From an uncultured Pseudoteredinibacter sp. (GTDB lineage: Bacteria; Pseudomonadota; Gammaproteobacteria; Pseudomonadales; Cellvibrionaceae), in assembly GCF_947502065.1 (NCBI RefSeq), contig NZ_CANMYE010000002.1, positions 248,001 to 312,000 on the forward strand: DNA of 64,000 bases, given 5' to 3'. Within the stretch, counting starts at the first letter, position 1. Every line of letters begins with the position of its first letter. Both the position numbers and the translations under genes were made by a program. Below the pieces are notes generated by a model, which saw only the letters and a program-made list of their open reading frames with translations, did no database searches and had not been told where the DNA came from. Shown one piece after another: positions 1 to 8,674 of the stretch.

Positions 1-1361
1 TGAAACACCTGTTGCCGTCGCAAGCCGACAAAAAGCAAGCCAGCATTTAGGAAGGCCGAGCAAGATGTTGCCAAGGCCAAACCCACATGCCCCAGATTCA
101 TATAGGTATAGAGCGGCCAAACAAAGGCAATATTGAGTACCATATTGGCAACCATCGCGATAATGCCGTATTTGACGGGTGTTTTTGTGTCCTGCCTAGA
201 GAAGTAACCAGGTGCCAATATTTTAATCAGCATAAAGGCTACCAAACCGAAGGAATATGCCCGCAAGCTCCAGGCCGCCATCTGAATATCTTCTACGCCA
301 TATTTACCGTATTGAAACAGCGTGGTCAGAATGGGTTCTGCCAGCAGCATCAGGGCCAATGCGGCTGGCACCGCGATCAACAATACTAGACGCAATGCCC
401 AATCCATGGTGGCACTGAATTGTTGAGGCTTATCCGCTGAATGCTGGCGTGAAAGGCTCGGTAGAATCACCGTAGCCACTGCGATACCAAACACACCTAG
501 TGGCAGCTCGGCCAGGCGATCTGAAAAGTACAACCAAGTTACACTGCCCAGTGGCAGCAGGGAGGCCAAAACGGTATCTAGCAACAAATTAATCTGGCTA
601 ACCGATACCCCAAAGATAGCCGGAGCCATTAATTTTAAGATACGCCGAACGCCTGGGTCTTTCCAATTCGCTTTTGGATAAGGTAATAAACGCAATTGGT
701 ATAAAAACGGCAGCTGAAACAATAACTGAACAACACCGGCGGCCATCACCCCCCAAGCCAATGCCATCACCGGCTTTTCAAAATATGGACTGGCCCAAAT
801 CGCAGCGCTAATTAAGCAGATATTGAGCAGCACTGGCGTGGCGGCAGGCACCGCAAAGCGATCGTAGCTATTGAGAATAGCGCCGGCGAAGCCAGTCAGA
901 GAAATAAGCAATAAATACGGGAAGGTGATACGAATCATATCGCTGGCTAACTCGTAGCGCTCACCACCTTCCATATAAAAACCTGGCGCAAACAACATGG
1001 TCACAACAGGAGCCGCACTCACCACCAATGCCGTTAACAACAGCAAGCTTGAACCCAAGCAACCCGCCACCGCATTGAGTAACTGCCTGACGGCAGCCTG
1101 GGAGCCCTTTTCACGATATTCCGACAACACCGGAACAAAAGCCTGTGCAAAGGCACCTTCGGCAAATAGGCGCCGCATAAAATTGGGGATTTTAAAGGCG
1201 ACAATAAAGGCATCCGCATTGGCATCCGCCCCGAGAAAACGGGCTAGAACGACATCACGAATCAAACCAAGAATACGAGAGAGAAAGGTGAACGCACTCA
1301 CCACCAAGCTGGATTTTAATAAGCCAGGACTGGCCTTAGGCTGCTGCTCTGCCTCAGTCAA
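1..1361 (-). CDS. murJ: Lipid II flippase MurJ (partial, 3' end beyond the window)
   Basis: MurJ flips lipid II across the inner membrane for peptidoglycan synthesis (MOP superfamily, normally about 510 aa with 14 membrane helices). About 453 residues are visible and the gene runs off the left edge. The N-terminal region carries the family hallmarks: a segment reading LSRILGLIRD, then DAFIVAFKIPNFMRRLFAEGAF and AQAFVPVLSEY, followed by many hydrophobic helices. No ATG lies in frame before these motifs. I chose the TTG at 1361, preceded by the purine-rich stretch GGGGGAAG about six bases upstream; the start is therefore inferred. The gene is divergent from the oxoproline operon at 1575. Identity is very secure; the exact start is not. 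Confidence 0.95.
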   Translation of the reverse strand, partial: MTEAEQQPKASPGLLKSSLVVSAFTFLSRILGLIRDVVLARFLGADANADAFIVAFKIPNFMRRLFAEGAFAQAFVPVLSEYREKGSQAAVRQLLNAVAGCLGSSLLLLTALVVSAAPVVTMLFAPGFYMEGGERYELASDMIRITFPYLLLISLTGFAGAILNSYDRFAVPAATPVLLNICLISAAIWASPYFEKPVMALAWGVMAAGVVQLLFQLPFLYQLRLLPYPKANWKDPGVRRILKLMAPAIFGVSVSQINLLLDTVLASLLPLGSVTWLYFSDRLAELPLGVFGIAVATVILPSLSRQHSADKPQQFSATMDWALRLVLLIAVPAALALMLLAEPILTTLFQYGKYGVEDIQMAAWSLRAYSFGLVAFMLIKILAPGYFSRQDTKTPVKYGIIAMVANMVLNIAFVWPLYTYMNLGHVGLALATSCSAFLNAGLLFVGLRRQQVF

Positions 1362-1466
1362 TGGAATGCTTCCCCCAAGCGGGGCCCTCGCTCCTTCATC
1401 ACAAAGATAGGCCCAGTAAAAAGCGGCATTGTCGCACAGATTAGCGGCAAGCACACAGCCGGCCAA

Positions 1467-1495
1467 AGGGGTGATAAAATATTTTTATCACCCCT
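1467..1495. promoter_or_regulatory. 13-bp perfect inverted repeat between murJ and the oxoproline operon
   Basis: The arms AGGGGTGATAAAA and TTTTATCACCCCT are perfectly complementary with a 3-base centre (TAT). The site lies between two divergent genes, 106 bp upstream of the murJ start and 79 bp upstream of the hydro-lyase start. Symmetry and position fit a regulator operator. A cruciform or terminator is possible, but no gene ends here. Operator function is inferred. Confidence 0.5.
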
Positions 1496-1574
1496 AGCAA
1501 AGAGCCTGCATTGGACTTTGCGAAGCCAACTGGCGAAACTGCCCAGCTTAGTATTAATTTGAAGGAAATCAGCC

Positions 1575-2393
1575 ATGAGCCTTTCATCTCAACTAACCGC
1601 CGAACAACTTGCTAACATCAGCCCCGCCGAGCTGCGCCAAGCAATCCGTGAAGGCCGCCATAAAGCGAATACTTCGGGGCTGTGCACAGGCTTTGTGCAA
1701 TGTAATGTGGCCATATTACCGGCAGACTGGGCCAATGAATTCTTGCAGTTTTGCCAACTTAACCCCAAACCATGCCCAGTGGTCGCCATGAGCAGCCAGC
1801 CCGGTCAAATCGATATGCCGGAGATAGCTGAAGGTTTTGATATACGCAGTGACGTACCAAGCTATCGCATTTTCAAAGATGGCCAATTCACTGAAGAAGT
1901 TCACGATATTAAAGAGTACTGGCGAGACGACCTGGTCACCTTTCTATTAGGCTGTTCATTCTCTTTTGAAGAAGCCCTACTGGCCGATGGCTTGGAGGTT
2001 CGCAATATCAGCGAGGCCAAAAATGTCCCCATGTATCGCACTAACATCGCCTGCAAACCCGCCGGCCGATTCAGCGGCGATATGGTTGTAAGTATGCGCC
2101 CCTTTAAAGCGGCCGATGCTATTCGTGCCATTCAAATTTGCAGCCGCTTCCCAAGCGTACATGGTGCCCCCGTGCATTTTGGAGATCCAAGCTTAATAGG
2201 CATCAAGGATATCAACACCCCCGACTACGGTGATGCAGTAACTATCGCCGAAGATGAAGTACCCGTATTTTGGGCTTGCGGCGTGACCCCACAAGTTGCA
2301 CTGGAACAAGCCAAGCCACCGTTTTGCATCACCCATAGCCCTGGCTGCATGGTAGTGAGCGATTTACCTAATAGCCGCCTTGCTATTTTGTAA
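1575..2393 (+). CDS. DUF1445/YcsI-family hydro-lyase, D-glutamate cyclase N-terminal-half homologue
   Basis: 272 aa, matching the usual length of the DUF1445 (YcsI, putative hydro-lyase) family. Recognisable features are an N-terminal helix with LRQAIREG, the segment [16 protein letters not shown], a central [10 protein letters not shown], the segment [13 protein letters not shown] with [17 protein letters not shown], and the C-terminal [13 protein letters not shown] with [10 protein letters not shown]. In animals this domain is the first part of mitochondrial D-glutamate cyclase, which turns D-glutamate into 5-oxo-D-proline. Here it heads an operon whose last gene encodes the other half (DUF4392). 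The start has AAGGA a few bases upstream. Family assignment is secure; the D-glutamate reaction is inferred from the animal enzyme and from context. Confidence 0.88.
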   Translation: MSLSSQLTAEQLANISPAELRQAIREGRHKANTSGLCTGFVQCNVAILPADWANEFLQFCQLNPKPCPVVAMSSQPGQIDMPEIAEGFDIRSDVPSYRIFKDGQFTEEVHDIKEYWRDDLVTFLLGCSFSFEEALLADGLEVRNISEAKNVPMYRTNIACKPAGRFSGDMVVSMRPFKAADAIRAIQICSRFPSVHGAPVHFGDPSLIGIKDINTPDYGDAVTIAEDEVPVFWACGVTPQVALEQAKPPFCITHSPGCMVVSDLPNSRLAIL

Positions 2394-2462
2394 TCTCAAA
2401 CCAGTATGTAAGCGCGAACAAGATTGCCAATACCGAATAGCAAAAAAATTAAAGAGGAAACC

Positions 2463-3194
2463 ATGAGCCTGTTATTGAACTGTGATTTAGGGGAAAGCTT
2501 CGGCAACTGGACTATGGGAATGGATGCCGCCGTTATGCCCCACATCGATCAAGCCAATATCGCCTGCGGCTTTCATGCTGGTGATCCTTTGATTATGCAG
2601 CATACACTCGAGCTGGCCAAAACTCACAGTGTGAGTGTTGGCGCTCATCCAGCCTACCCAGACCTTGTTGGCTTCGGTCGTCGCAGCATGAATATCAGCA
2701 TGAGCGAATTAAAAGCGATGATCAGCTACCAACTAAGTGCCCTAGAAGGCATGGCTGCGAGCAAAGGTTTAACGGTGGAATACCTAAAGCCGCATGGCGC
2801 TATGTATAACGACATGATGGCAAAGACAGAAAATCGCATTGCTATTATGGAAGCCATTGCTGAACACCATCGCCCAGTTAAATTAATGCTGCAAGCCACA
2901 CCGCAATGGCAAAGCCACCAAGACGAAGCGCAAAAGATAGGCATTGAGTGTTTATTCGAAGCCTTTGCCGATCGCTGTTACGACGACGATGGCAAACTTC
3001 TCGCCCGCAGCAAAGCTGGCGCGGTGCACGACAAAGAAAAAATGTTGGCGCAAGTTATTCAATTGGCCAAGCAAGGCACCGTCACCACCGTTAGCGGACA
3101 TATTTTGGAATTGCAGGCCGACACCCTGTGCGTTCATGGCGATAATGCCGAAGGTGTTGCCGCCATCGCCTCTATTCGCGAGGCAATATCCTAA
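2463..3194 (+). CDS. pxpA: 5-oxoprolinase subunit A (LamB/YcsF family)
   Basis: 243 aa. PxpA works with PxpB and PxpC in ATP-dependent hydrolysis of 5-oxo-L-proline to L-glutamate in the cytoplasm. Family motifs seen are LLLNCDLGESFG at the N-terminus, NIACGFHAGDP, VGAHPAYPDLVGFGRR, YLKPHGAMYN and the late EAFADRCYDDDGKL. An in-frame ATG exists at 2424, but the ATG at 2463 is preferred: it has AGAGGAAA just upstream and gives the N-terminus typical of the family. The stop codon overlaps the pxpB start (TAATG), which indicates translational coupling. Identification is confident. Confidence 0.95.
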   Translation: MSLLLNCDLGESFGNWTMGMDAAVMPHIDQANIACGFHAGDPLIMQHTLELAKTHSVSVGAHPAYPDLVGFGRRSMNISMSELKAMISYQLSALEGMAASKGLTVEYLKPHGAMYNDMMAKTENRIAIMEAIAEHHRPVKLMLQATPQWQSHQDEAQKIGIECLFEAFADRCYDDDGKLLARSKAGAVHDKEKMLAQVIQLAKQGTVTTVSGHILELQADTLCVHGDNAEGVAAIASIREAIS

Positions 3195-3910
3195 TGGCCG
3201 CAACACTTTATCCGCACATAGAAATTGCGGGCGCGGATGCATTGATTGTCTACTTAGGCGCAGATACTCAGCCAGAAATTTCAGCTGAAGTGCAACGTCT
3301 GGCTCAGGGGCTGCAAAGTTTTCAAGGGCAAGAGATTGTCGACCTCGTTCCCTCTTACGCCTCACTACTGATTAACTTTAATCCCTTGCTGTGTGACCAT
3401 TTATGGTTACGAAAAAAGATTCGCGAGACGTTAGATAGCTCAACAAGCCAACAAGAAAGCGAGAGTCGCCTAGTTGAATTACCCAGTTACTACAGCGAGG
3501 AATCAGGGCCCGATTTAAATTTGCTGGCAAGTAACGCTGGTTTAAGCCCTGAAGAAGTTATCGCTCTGCACAGCGAAGCTGAGTATCGCGTTTACGCCAT
3601 TGGTTTTGCCCCGGGCTTTGCTTACCTTGGCCAAGTCGATCAAAAGATTGCGGCGCCACGTTTAGCGACGCCACGTAAAAAAGTCCCCAAAGGAGCCGTT
3701 GCGATCGCCGATCGTCAAACGGCCGTTTATCCCGCCGTTTCACCAGGCGGCTGGAATTTAATTGGCTTGTGCCCCACCCCCATGTTCGATGCTAACAATG
3801 AACCCCATATGCCTGTCGCGGTCGGTGATCGTATTCGCTTTCGCCCAATCAGTCGGGAAGAATTTTTTGATTTGGGCGGCGAGCTGCCTGAATTTGAAGT
3901 GCAATCTTAA
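3194..3910 (+). CDS. pxpB: 5-oxoprolinase subunit B (KipI family)
   Basis: 238 aa. This is the KipI-type (allophanate hydrolase subunit 1) partner of PxpC; together they form the ATP-using part of 5-oxoprolinase. The C-terminal half has the strongest family signature: the segment IGFAPGFAYLG, then APRLATPRKKVPKGAVAIAD and YPAVSPGGWNLIG, ending in a region with VAVGDRIRF. The gene starts inside the pxpA stop codon and ends 9 bp before pxpC. In Bacillus the homologue KipI also inhibits the sporulation kinase KinA, but operon context favours the metabolic role here. Confidence 0.94.
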   Translation: MAATLYPHIEIAGADALIVYLGADTQPEISAEVQRLAQGLQSFQGQEIVDLVPSYASLLINFNPLLCDHLWLRKKIRETLDSSTSQQESESRLVELPSYYSEESGPDLNLLASNAGLSPEEVIALHSEAEYRVYAIGFAPGFAYLGQVDQKIAAPRLATPRKKVPKGAVAIADRQTAVYPAVSPGGWNLIGLCPTPMFDANNEPHMPVAVGDRIRFRPISREEFFDLGGELPEFEVQS

Positions 3911-3919
3911 GGTGCCACT

Positions 3920-4900
3920 ATGCAAGGATTAACGGTAATTGCCCCCGGCATTTTAAGCTTACTGCAAGACGCTGGCCGCTTTGGACAACAGCAGATCGGC
4001 CTGACTACCGGTGGCCCATTAGACAGTTTCGCGTTTACTGTCGCCAACCGATTGTGCCACAACAACGATAACGCTTGTGCCATTGAGATTAGCATTGGCG
4101 GCTTAACACTGGAGTCATCTGTCGATAGTGTTATTGCCCTAACTGGCGCCAAGCTCGGTTTAAAAATTAACGGCCAAAACAAGACCCAATGGCAAAGCCA
4201 CGCCATTAAAGCAGGGGATAAAATTAATATTGGTTTTGCCAGCGAAAAAAACAGCGGCTGTCGAGCCTACCTAGCAGTCGCCGGCGGTTTTGATATTGCT
4301 AAACAATTTGGCAGCCAAGCCACTGTGAGCCGCGAAGGTATCGGTGGTCTGCAAGGCGGCCCATTGCAAAAAACGGATTTGCTGCCCTGCTCGAATCACC
4401 GCGATTTAGAGCTACTAAGATTCAGCGAGGAACAGCAAAGTAACTTTAATAGCAACTGTAATAGTAACTTTAATAGCAACTACCCTGATCTTGTAGAACT
4501 GCGAGTGATCCTAGGCTACCAGCAAGATCACTTCAGCCCGGTAAAACAAGCCATATTTTTCAGCAGCGAATATACCGTTAGCGATCTTTGTGACCGCATG
4601 GGTTACCGTTTAGAGGGCCCCAAAGTTAATGCCGATATCGAAGGTATCCTATCGGAAGGTATTTGCTTGGGGGCGATTCAGGTCCCAGCTGACGGCCAAC
4701 CAATTGTCTTGATGAATGACCGTCAAACTATTGGTGGATACCCCAAGATTGGAGCAGTGTTTGGCCCTGACCTAGCCAAACTTGCACAGCTAAGCGCAGG
4801 TGGCCGTATTAAATTTACAGCAATGGACATTAATGATGCCCACCAAGAATTATTACTAACCAAGCGCCAACTCGATCAGCTTGTTTTAGAAGCACTATAA
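3920..4900 (+). CDS. pxpC: 5-oxoprolinase subunit C (KipA / biotin-dependent carboxylase-like)
   Basis: 326 aa, the usual size of the KipA/allophanate hydrolase subunit 2 family. Motifs are LLQDAGRFGQQQIGLTTGGP near the N-terminus, AYLAVAGGFD, RMGYRLEGP, SEGICLGAIQVPADGQPIVLMNDRQTIGGYPKIG (read in parts) and a terminal GGRIKF. Its partner is PxpB. An unusual low-complexity Asn/Ser stretch (NFNSN repeats) lies at about residues 174-188, encoded by a 12-bp tandem repeat, in a linker where the family is variable. It is followed after 2 bases by the DUF4392 gene, so the operon continues. Confidence 0.93.
   Translation: MQGLTVIAPGILSLLQDAGRFGQQQIGLTTGGPLDSFAFTVANRLCHNNDNACAIEISIGGLTLESSVDSVIALTGAKLGLKINGQNKTQWQSHAIKAGDKINIGFASEKNSGCRAYLAVAGGFDIAKQFGSQATVSREGIGGLQGGPLQKTDLLPCSNHRDLELLRFSEEQQSNFNSNCNSNFNSNYPDLVELRVILGYQQDHFSPVKQAIFFSSEYTVSDLCDRMGYRLEGPKVNADIEGILSEGICLGAIQVPADGQPIVLMNDRQTIGGYPKIGAVFGPDLAKLAQLSAGGRIKFTAMDINDAHQELLLTKRQLDQLVLEAL
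4441..4476 (+). repeat. 12-bp tandem repeat inside pxpC
   Basis: Three units with a 12-base period: TAACTTTAATAG, CAACTGTAATAG, TAACTTTAATAG, then a partial CAAC. The period is a multiple of three, so copy-number change would keep the frame and alter only an Asn/Ser linker. Confidence 0.85.
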
Positions 4901-4902
4901 TT

Positions 4903-5781
4903 ATGACATTAGAAAATATTTCCCTTAGCGACAGCGAATTACAACTGAGCCAAACCATTGAAAATTTATTGGTGGCCCAAAACTTACGTGGAATGGCACA
5001 AATTCAACCACATTTAGCTGCGGGCTACTGCATGCGAGCCGCCAAGGCCATGTTGACGGCGGTAAGCAATAAAGAAGTGGTTTTTATCGGTACAGGCTTT
5101 CCGGTTGTAGATACCTTTGAGACCGATGGACCACCAGGCGCCATTTCTTTATATCGAGCCATCGAAGCTTGTGGCGGCACTCCTTACATCTGCTGCGGCG
5201 CGCCATTGTCTGGAGCAATCGTTGAAGATTTTCGAGTTATTGAACTGGCTGTTGGCGAAGATTGCGAACAGCAACAGCACCAAGAGGCGCAAGCTATTCT
5301 TGAGCAATATAAACCCGGCCTAGTAATTTCTATCGAACGCCCAGGTAAGGCCGCTGACGGTGGTTATTACAATATGCGTGGCGAGTCCATCAGCCCGCGC
5401 AGTGCCTGCTTCGATGAAATCATGCAAGCCTGCCAATGCACCACTTTAGCTATTGGTGACGGCGGCAATGAAATTGGCATGGGGAAGGTGCAAGATGCCT
5501 TAAGCAAGCTGAATATTGTGCCAGCGGCCACCAGCTGCGATGAGCTTATTGTAGCAGACGTTTCCAACTGGGGCGGCCATGCTCTAGTGGCACTACTGGG
5601 CTATTTGCGCCAGGAAGATCTTCTGGCCAGCTTTGATAACCTGGCCGTACTGCAGTATTTGAGCGAACGCGGCAGTGTAGATGGTGTTACCCGCGAAAAC
5701 ACCCTCACTGAAGACAGCTTAGATTCAGCAGAAGGCACTAAGCTGCTCTATGCTTTAAGAAAACATTGCGGCTTTGCCTAA
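4903..5781 (+). CDS. DUF4392 protein, D-glutamate cyclase C-terminal-half homologue
   Basis: 292 aa. This matches the DUF4392 family (D-glutamate cyclase-like C-terminal domain): a Gly-rich FIGTGFPV near residue 67, ETDGPPGAISLYRAIEACGG, a central SIERPGKAADGGYYNMRG, then IGDGGNEIGMGK and VSNWGGHALVALL. The last motifs look like a phosphate- or nucleotide-binding fold. In the animal enzyme DGLUCY this domain is fused behind a DUF1445 domain; here the two parts are separate genes bracketing pxpABC. Start codon ATG at 4903 follows the pxpC stop by two bases. Family assignment is good; the precise activity of a split bacterial version is inferred. Confidence 0.85.
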   Translation: MTLENISLSDSELQLSQTIENLLVAQNLRGMAQIQPHLAAGYCMRAAKAMLTAVSNKEVVFIGTGFPVVDTFETDGPPGAISLYRAIEACGGTPYICCGAPLSGAIVEDFRVIELAVGEDCEQQQHQEAQAILEQYKPGLVISIERPGKAADGGYYNMRGESISPRSACFDEIMQACQCTTLAIGDGGNEIGMGKVQDALSKLNIVPAATSCDELIVADVSNWGGHALVALLGYLRQEDLLASFDNLAVLQYLSERGSVDGVTRENTLTEDSLDSAEGTKLLYALRKHCGFA

Positions 5782-5784
5782 CCA

Positions 5785-5868
5785 TTGGGGCTTTTTTAGC
5801 ACTGAGCCTTATTATTTACAGCTGAGATAGCTCGGAATAATAAGGCCTGCCCCAAAGTCGAAAAAGCC
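5785..5868. repeat. Nested inverted repeats after the oxoproline operon
   Basis: An 11-bp perfect inverted repeat, GCCTTATTATT (5806-5816) with AATAATAAGGC (5836-5846), is enclosed by TTGGGGC (5785-5791) with GCCCCAA (5849-5855). A further GGCTTTTT / AAAAAGCC pairing lies outside. The RNA could fold into a long compound stem between the operon end and the TraB gene. It may end transcription or protect the transcript; there is no clean T-run after the stem. Confidence 0.5.
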
Positions 5869-5907
5869 GTGTAAAATCGTTGCCTTATCGACTAAATGAA
5901 GGACGCC

Positions 5908-6768
5908 ATGAAAAATTTGATTTTAGGCCTGTGCAGCTTCTGCCTGAGCCTTAGTAGCTTCGCTGCCAGCCCGGTTTGGAAAATTAGCAAGGGCGACAAT
6001 CACTTCTATCTTGGTGGCACCATCCACCTACTAGCTGAATCGGATTATCCCCTACCCAATGCCTTCGAGCAGGCTTATCGCGAAGCCAGCACATTGGTTT
6101 TTGAAACCGATATAGAACAGATGAAAGACTCGGGTAATCAAACCCAGCTTTTGCGTAAATTACTCTACCCCGCTGGCGAGAACCTACGTCAAAAGCTCAG
6201 CCCTGAAACCTATCAACGGCTGGACAATTTCTTTGCCGCCCGGGGCGTCCCCACCAATCAAATTACTCGCTTTCGCATCGGCATGACAGTAATGACGCTC
6301 ACTTTGATTGAGCTGCGCAGAAATGGCCTCGCTGAAGAAGGGGTTGATATGTTCTTTGCGAATAAAGCCAGGCAAGATCAAAAGGGCCTTGAATCCTTAG
6401 AGGAGCTTAATGCTCATATGGATTTTATTGCCAATATGGGCGAAGGTCAGGAAGATGAGATGATTCGTCAAACTTTAGACGACTTAGAAGAAATCCCCGC
6501 AATGATTCGTGACATGAAGGACGCATGGCGCTCAGGCGACAACGCTAAGTTAGTGGCGATTGGTATTCAAGAGTGGAAAAGCGAATTCCCCAATGTCTTT
6601 AAGCGCCTGCTTACCGATCGCAATAACAATTGGATGACAGAGCTTGCTGATTACAATGATGATGCCGATGTCGAGTTTGTGCTGGTCGGCGCGCTACATC
6701 TAGTAGGCGAAGATGGCCTATTACAACAACTCCAGGCGAATGGGCACCAACTGGAACAACTGCCATAA
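5908..6768 (+). CDS. TraB/GumN family secreted protein
   Basis: 286 aa from the chosen start. An N-terminal signal peptide (MKNLILGLCSFCLSLSSFAA) is followed by PVWKISKGDNHFYLGGTIHLL, the TraB/GumN family signature with its conserved GTIH. A typical C-terminal VEFVLVGALHLVGEDGLL closes the domain; this matches the family, often proposed to be a Tiki-like metalloprotease fold using the paired GxxH motifs. An ATG lies four codons upstream (5896), but AAGGA at 5899-5903 falls just ahead of 5908 and the signal peptide begins there. Substrate and role are unknown. Confidence 0.85.
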   Translation: MKNLILGLCSFCLSLSSFAASPVWKISKGDNHFYLGGTIHLLAESDYPLPNAFEQAYREASTLVFETDIEQMKDSGNQTQLLRKLLYPAGENLRQKLSPETYQRLDNFFAARGVPTNQITRFRIGMTVMTLTLIELRRNGLAEEGVDMFFANKARQDQKGLESLEELNAHMDFIANMGEGQEDEMIRQTLDDLEEIPAMIRDMKDAWRSGDNAKLVAIGIQEWKSEFPNVFKRLLTDRNNNWMTELADYNDDADVEFVLVGALHLVGEDGLLQQLQANGHQLEQLP

Positions 6769-6972
6769 GGTTCTTTATTGCCTCATCTAGATTTAACGGC
6801 AGCTATCCCGGCCCGAACTTTCGGGTCGGAAGCACAAATATTTTACTCCAAGCCAAGCCTCAAGATCGGCCCTCCCCCGCTAAACACTTGATCAAATTCC
6901 GCCCCTTGGTTAAATTGGAATTGTTGTAAGCCGTTCCACTAAACCAGCCTTTAGCCAGCAAAGGATAAGCCC

Positions 6973-8649
6973 GTGCATAAATCGATTATTATCAGCAGCA
7001 GTCTAGTCATGGCCCTAGTGAGCAACCAAGGCTGGGCCGCCAAAGACTGTATCGACGCAGATTTAGCCTTTAGTGGTAATATTTACACCGCCAACGATAA
7101 ATTTCCAAAAGCCAAACACCTCGCGATCAAGGGTAATAAAATCAGCGCAGTGAGCTTAGAGCCCCTGCAGCTATGCGACGGCGCAAGACACTTCAAGCTA
7201 AAATCCGGCGCCATCTACCCAGGCTTTAGCGATGCCCATGTACACTTAAAAGGCATTGGCTATCGGGAAAAAAGCCTAAACCTGCAGGGTATCAACAGCC
7301 TTGCAGAAACCCTACAAGCCGTTAGCGATTTCGCCAAAGCTAACCCAAACAATAACTGGGTAGTAGGCAGAGGCTGGATTGAAAAACTTTGGCCAGAAAA
7401 AAGATTCCCAAACATCGCCGATCTTGATGCCGTAGTGAGCGATCGCCCCGCTTATATAAAACGAGCCGACGGCCATTCAGCGGTGGCCAATAGCCTAGCC
7501 CTAAAATTGGCCGGCATCGATACCAGCACCACGGCGCCTGAAGGTGGCGCCATTGAAAAAAACGCTAAGGGCGAACTCACCGGCTTATTGGTTGATAATG
7601 CCATGGCTTTGGTAGAGCAGCTGATTCCCAAGAACTCCAGGGCCGACGACAAAGGCGCGCTCGCTAAAGGCCTAGCTCGAAATGTCGCACTCGGCTGGAC
7701 CCAAACCCAAAACGCCGGGGGCAGCTGGCAAGATTTAGAATTATTAAAAGAGCTACAAAAAGAAGGCAAGTTAGCACACCGCGTTTATTATGCGCTTAGC
7801 CAAGGTAGCGACGCCGATAAACTCTTAGAAGAAAAAGCGCAAATAGATGAAAGCCACTGGATCAGTGCCAGAGGCATTAAGCTCTATTCTGATGGCGCAC
7901 TAGGCTCCCGCGGTGCCGCATTAATCGAACCTTACCATGATGCCAAAGGCAAAGGCTTGCTGTTAATCGATGAGCAAACCATTATGCCGATTTTGCAAAA
8001 AGCGCTTCGCACGGGCATTCAAATACAAACTCATGCTATTGGCGATCTGGCCAATCGTTTAGTTCTCGACTGGTATGAAAAAGCCTTCCACAGCGTACCC
8101 AGAGACCAATGGGCAATCGCAAACCCGCGCTGGCGCATCGAGCATTCTCAAAACATTACTCCTGAAGATCAAGACCGTTTTAAACAGTTGGGCATCATAC
8201 CTTCCATGCAGCCCTCGCACGCTATTGGCGATCTGCATTTCGCGCCAGATCGCCTAGGTAAAGCGCGATTACAAAACGCATACCCATGGCAGAGTCTCTT
8301 AGATAAGGGGCTGGTTATTGCCGGCGGCTCTGATGCCCCAGTAGAAATTGGCGATCCAAGAATAGAATTTTACGCTGCGAGTTTGCGTAAGGATACCCGC
8401 GGCTTTCAAGGCAAGGGCTGGCACCCAGAACTGGCTGTTAGCCGCGAAAATGCGTTAAAAATGTTTACCCTATGGCCCGCCTACGCAGCCTTTGAAGAAA
8501 ATTTGAGGGGCAGCATTGAAGTCGGCAAGCTCGCTGATTTAACGATATTCGCCGATGACATTATGACCGTCGAAGGTGAAAAAATTCTCGAAACCAAGGT
8601 GCTGTTTACTATTATTGATGGGCAAATTGCTTATCAGGAAAACCTTTAA
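6973..8649 (+). CDS. Secreted metal-dependent amidohydrolase (Amidohydro_3, YtcJ-like)
   Basis: 558 aa. It begins with GTG preceded by AAGGA, then a signal peptide ending near NQGWAA, so the enzyme is probably periplasmic. Amidohydrolase motifs are PGFSDAHVHLKG (the HxH metal ligands), a central KLYSDGALGSRGAAL, QIQTHAIGDLANR, WRIEHSQN and GGSDAPVE near the C-terminus, with the usual late sandwich-domain strand GSIEVGKLADLTIF. The family hydrolyses cyclic amides and related substrates; the actual substrate is not evident. A perfect terminator hairpin follows at 8686. Confidence 0.9.
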   Translation: MHKSIIISSSLVMALVSNQGWAAKDCIDADLAFSGNIYTANDKFPKAKHLAIKGNKISAVSLEPLQLCDGARHFKLKSGAIYPGFSDAHVHLKGIGYREKSLNLQGINSLAETLQAVSDFAKANPNNNWVVGRGWIEKLWPEKRFPNIADLDAVVSDRPAYIKRADGHSAVANSLALKLAGIDTSTTAPEGGAIEKNAKGELTGLLVDNAMALVEQLIPKNSRADDKGALAKGLARNVALGWTQTQNAGGSWQDLELLKELQKEGKLAHRVYYALSQGSDADKLLEEKAQIDESHWISARGIKLYSDGALGSRGAALIEPYHDAKGKGLLLIDEQTIMPILQKALRTGIQIQTHAIGDLANRLVLDWYEKAFHSVPRDQWAIANPRWRIEHSQNITPEDQDRFKQLGIIPSMQPSHAIGDLHFAPDRLGKARLQNAYPWQSLLDKGLVIAGGSDAPVEIGDPRIEFYAASLRKDTRGFQGKGWHPELAVSRENALKMFTLWPAYAAFEENLRGSIEVGKLADLTIFADDIMTVEGEKILETKVLFTIIDGQIAYQENL

Positions 8650-8674
8650 GTCGCAAAGAAACTAATAATGGTCT

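Noticed and set aside
997..1410. 137-codon plus-strand reading frame
   Set aside because: Lies antisense to murJ, which has clear family motifs; composition looks like a shadow frame.
6812..6825. CCCGA/TCGGG hairpin after the TraB-like gene
   Set aside because: Short stem without an adjacent T-run; not enough for a terminator call.
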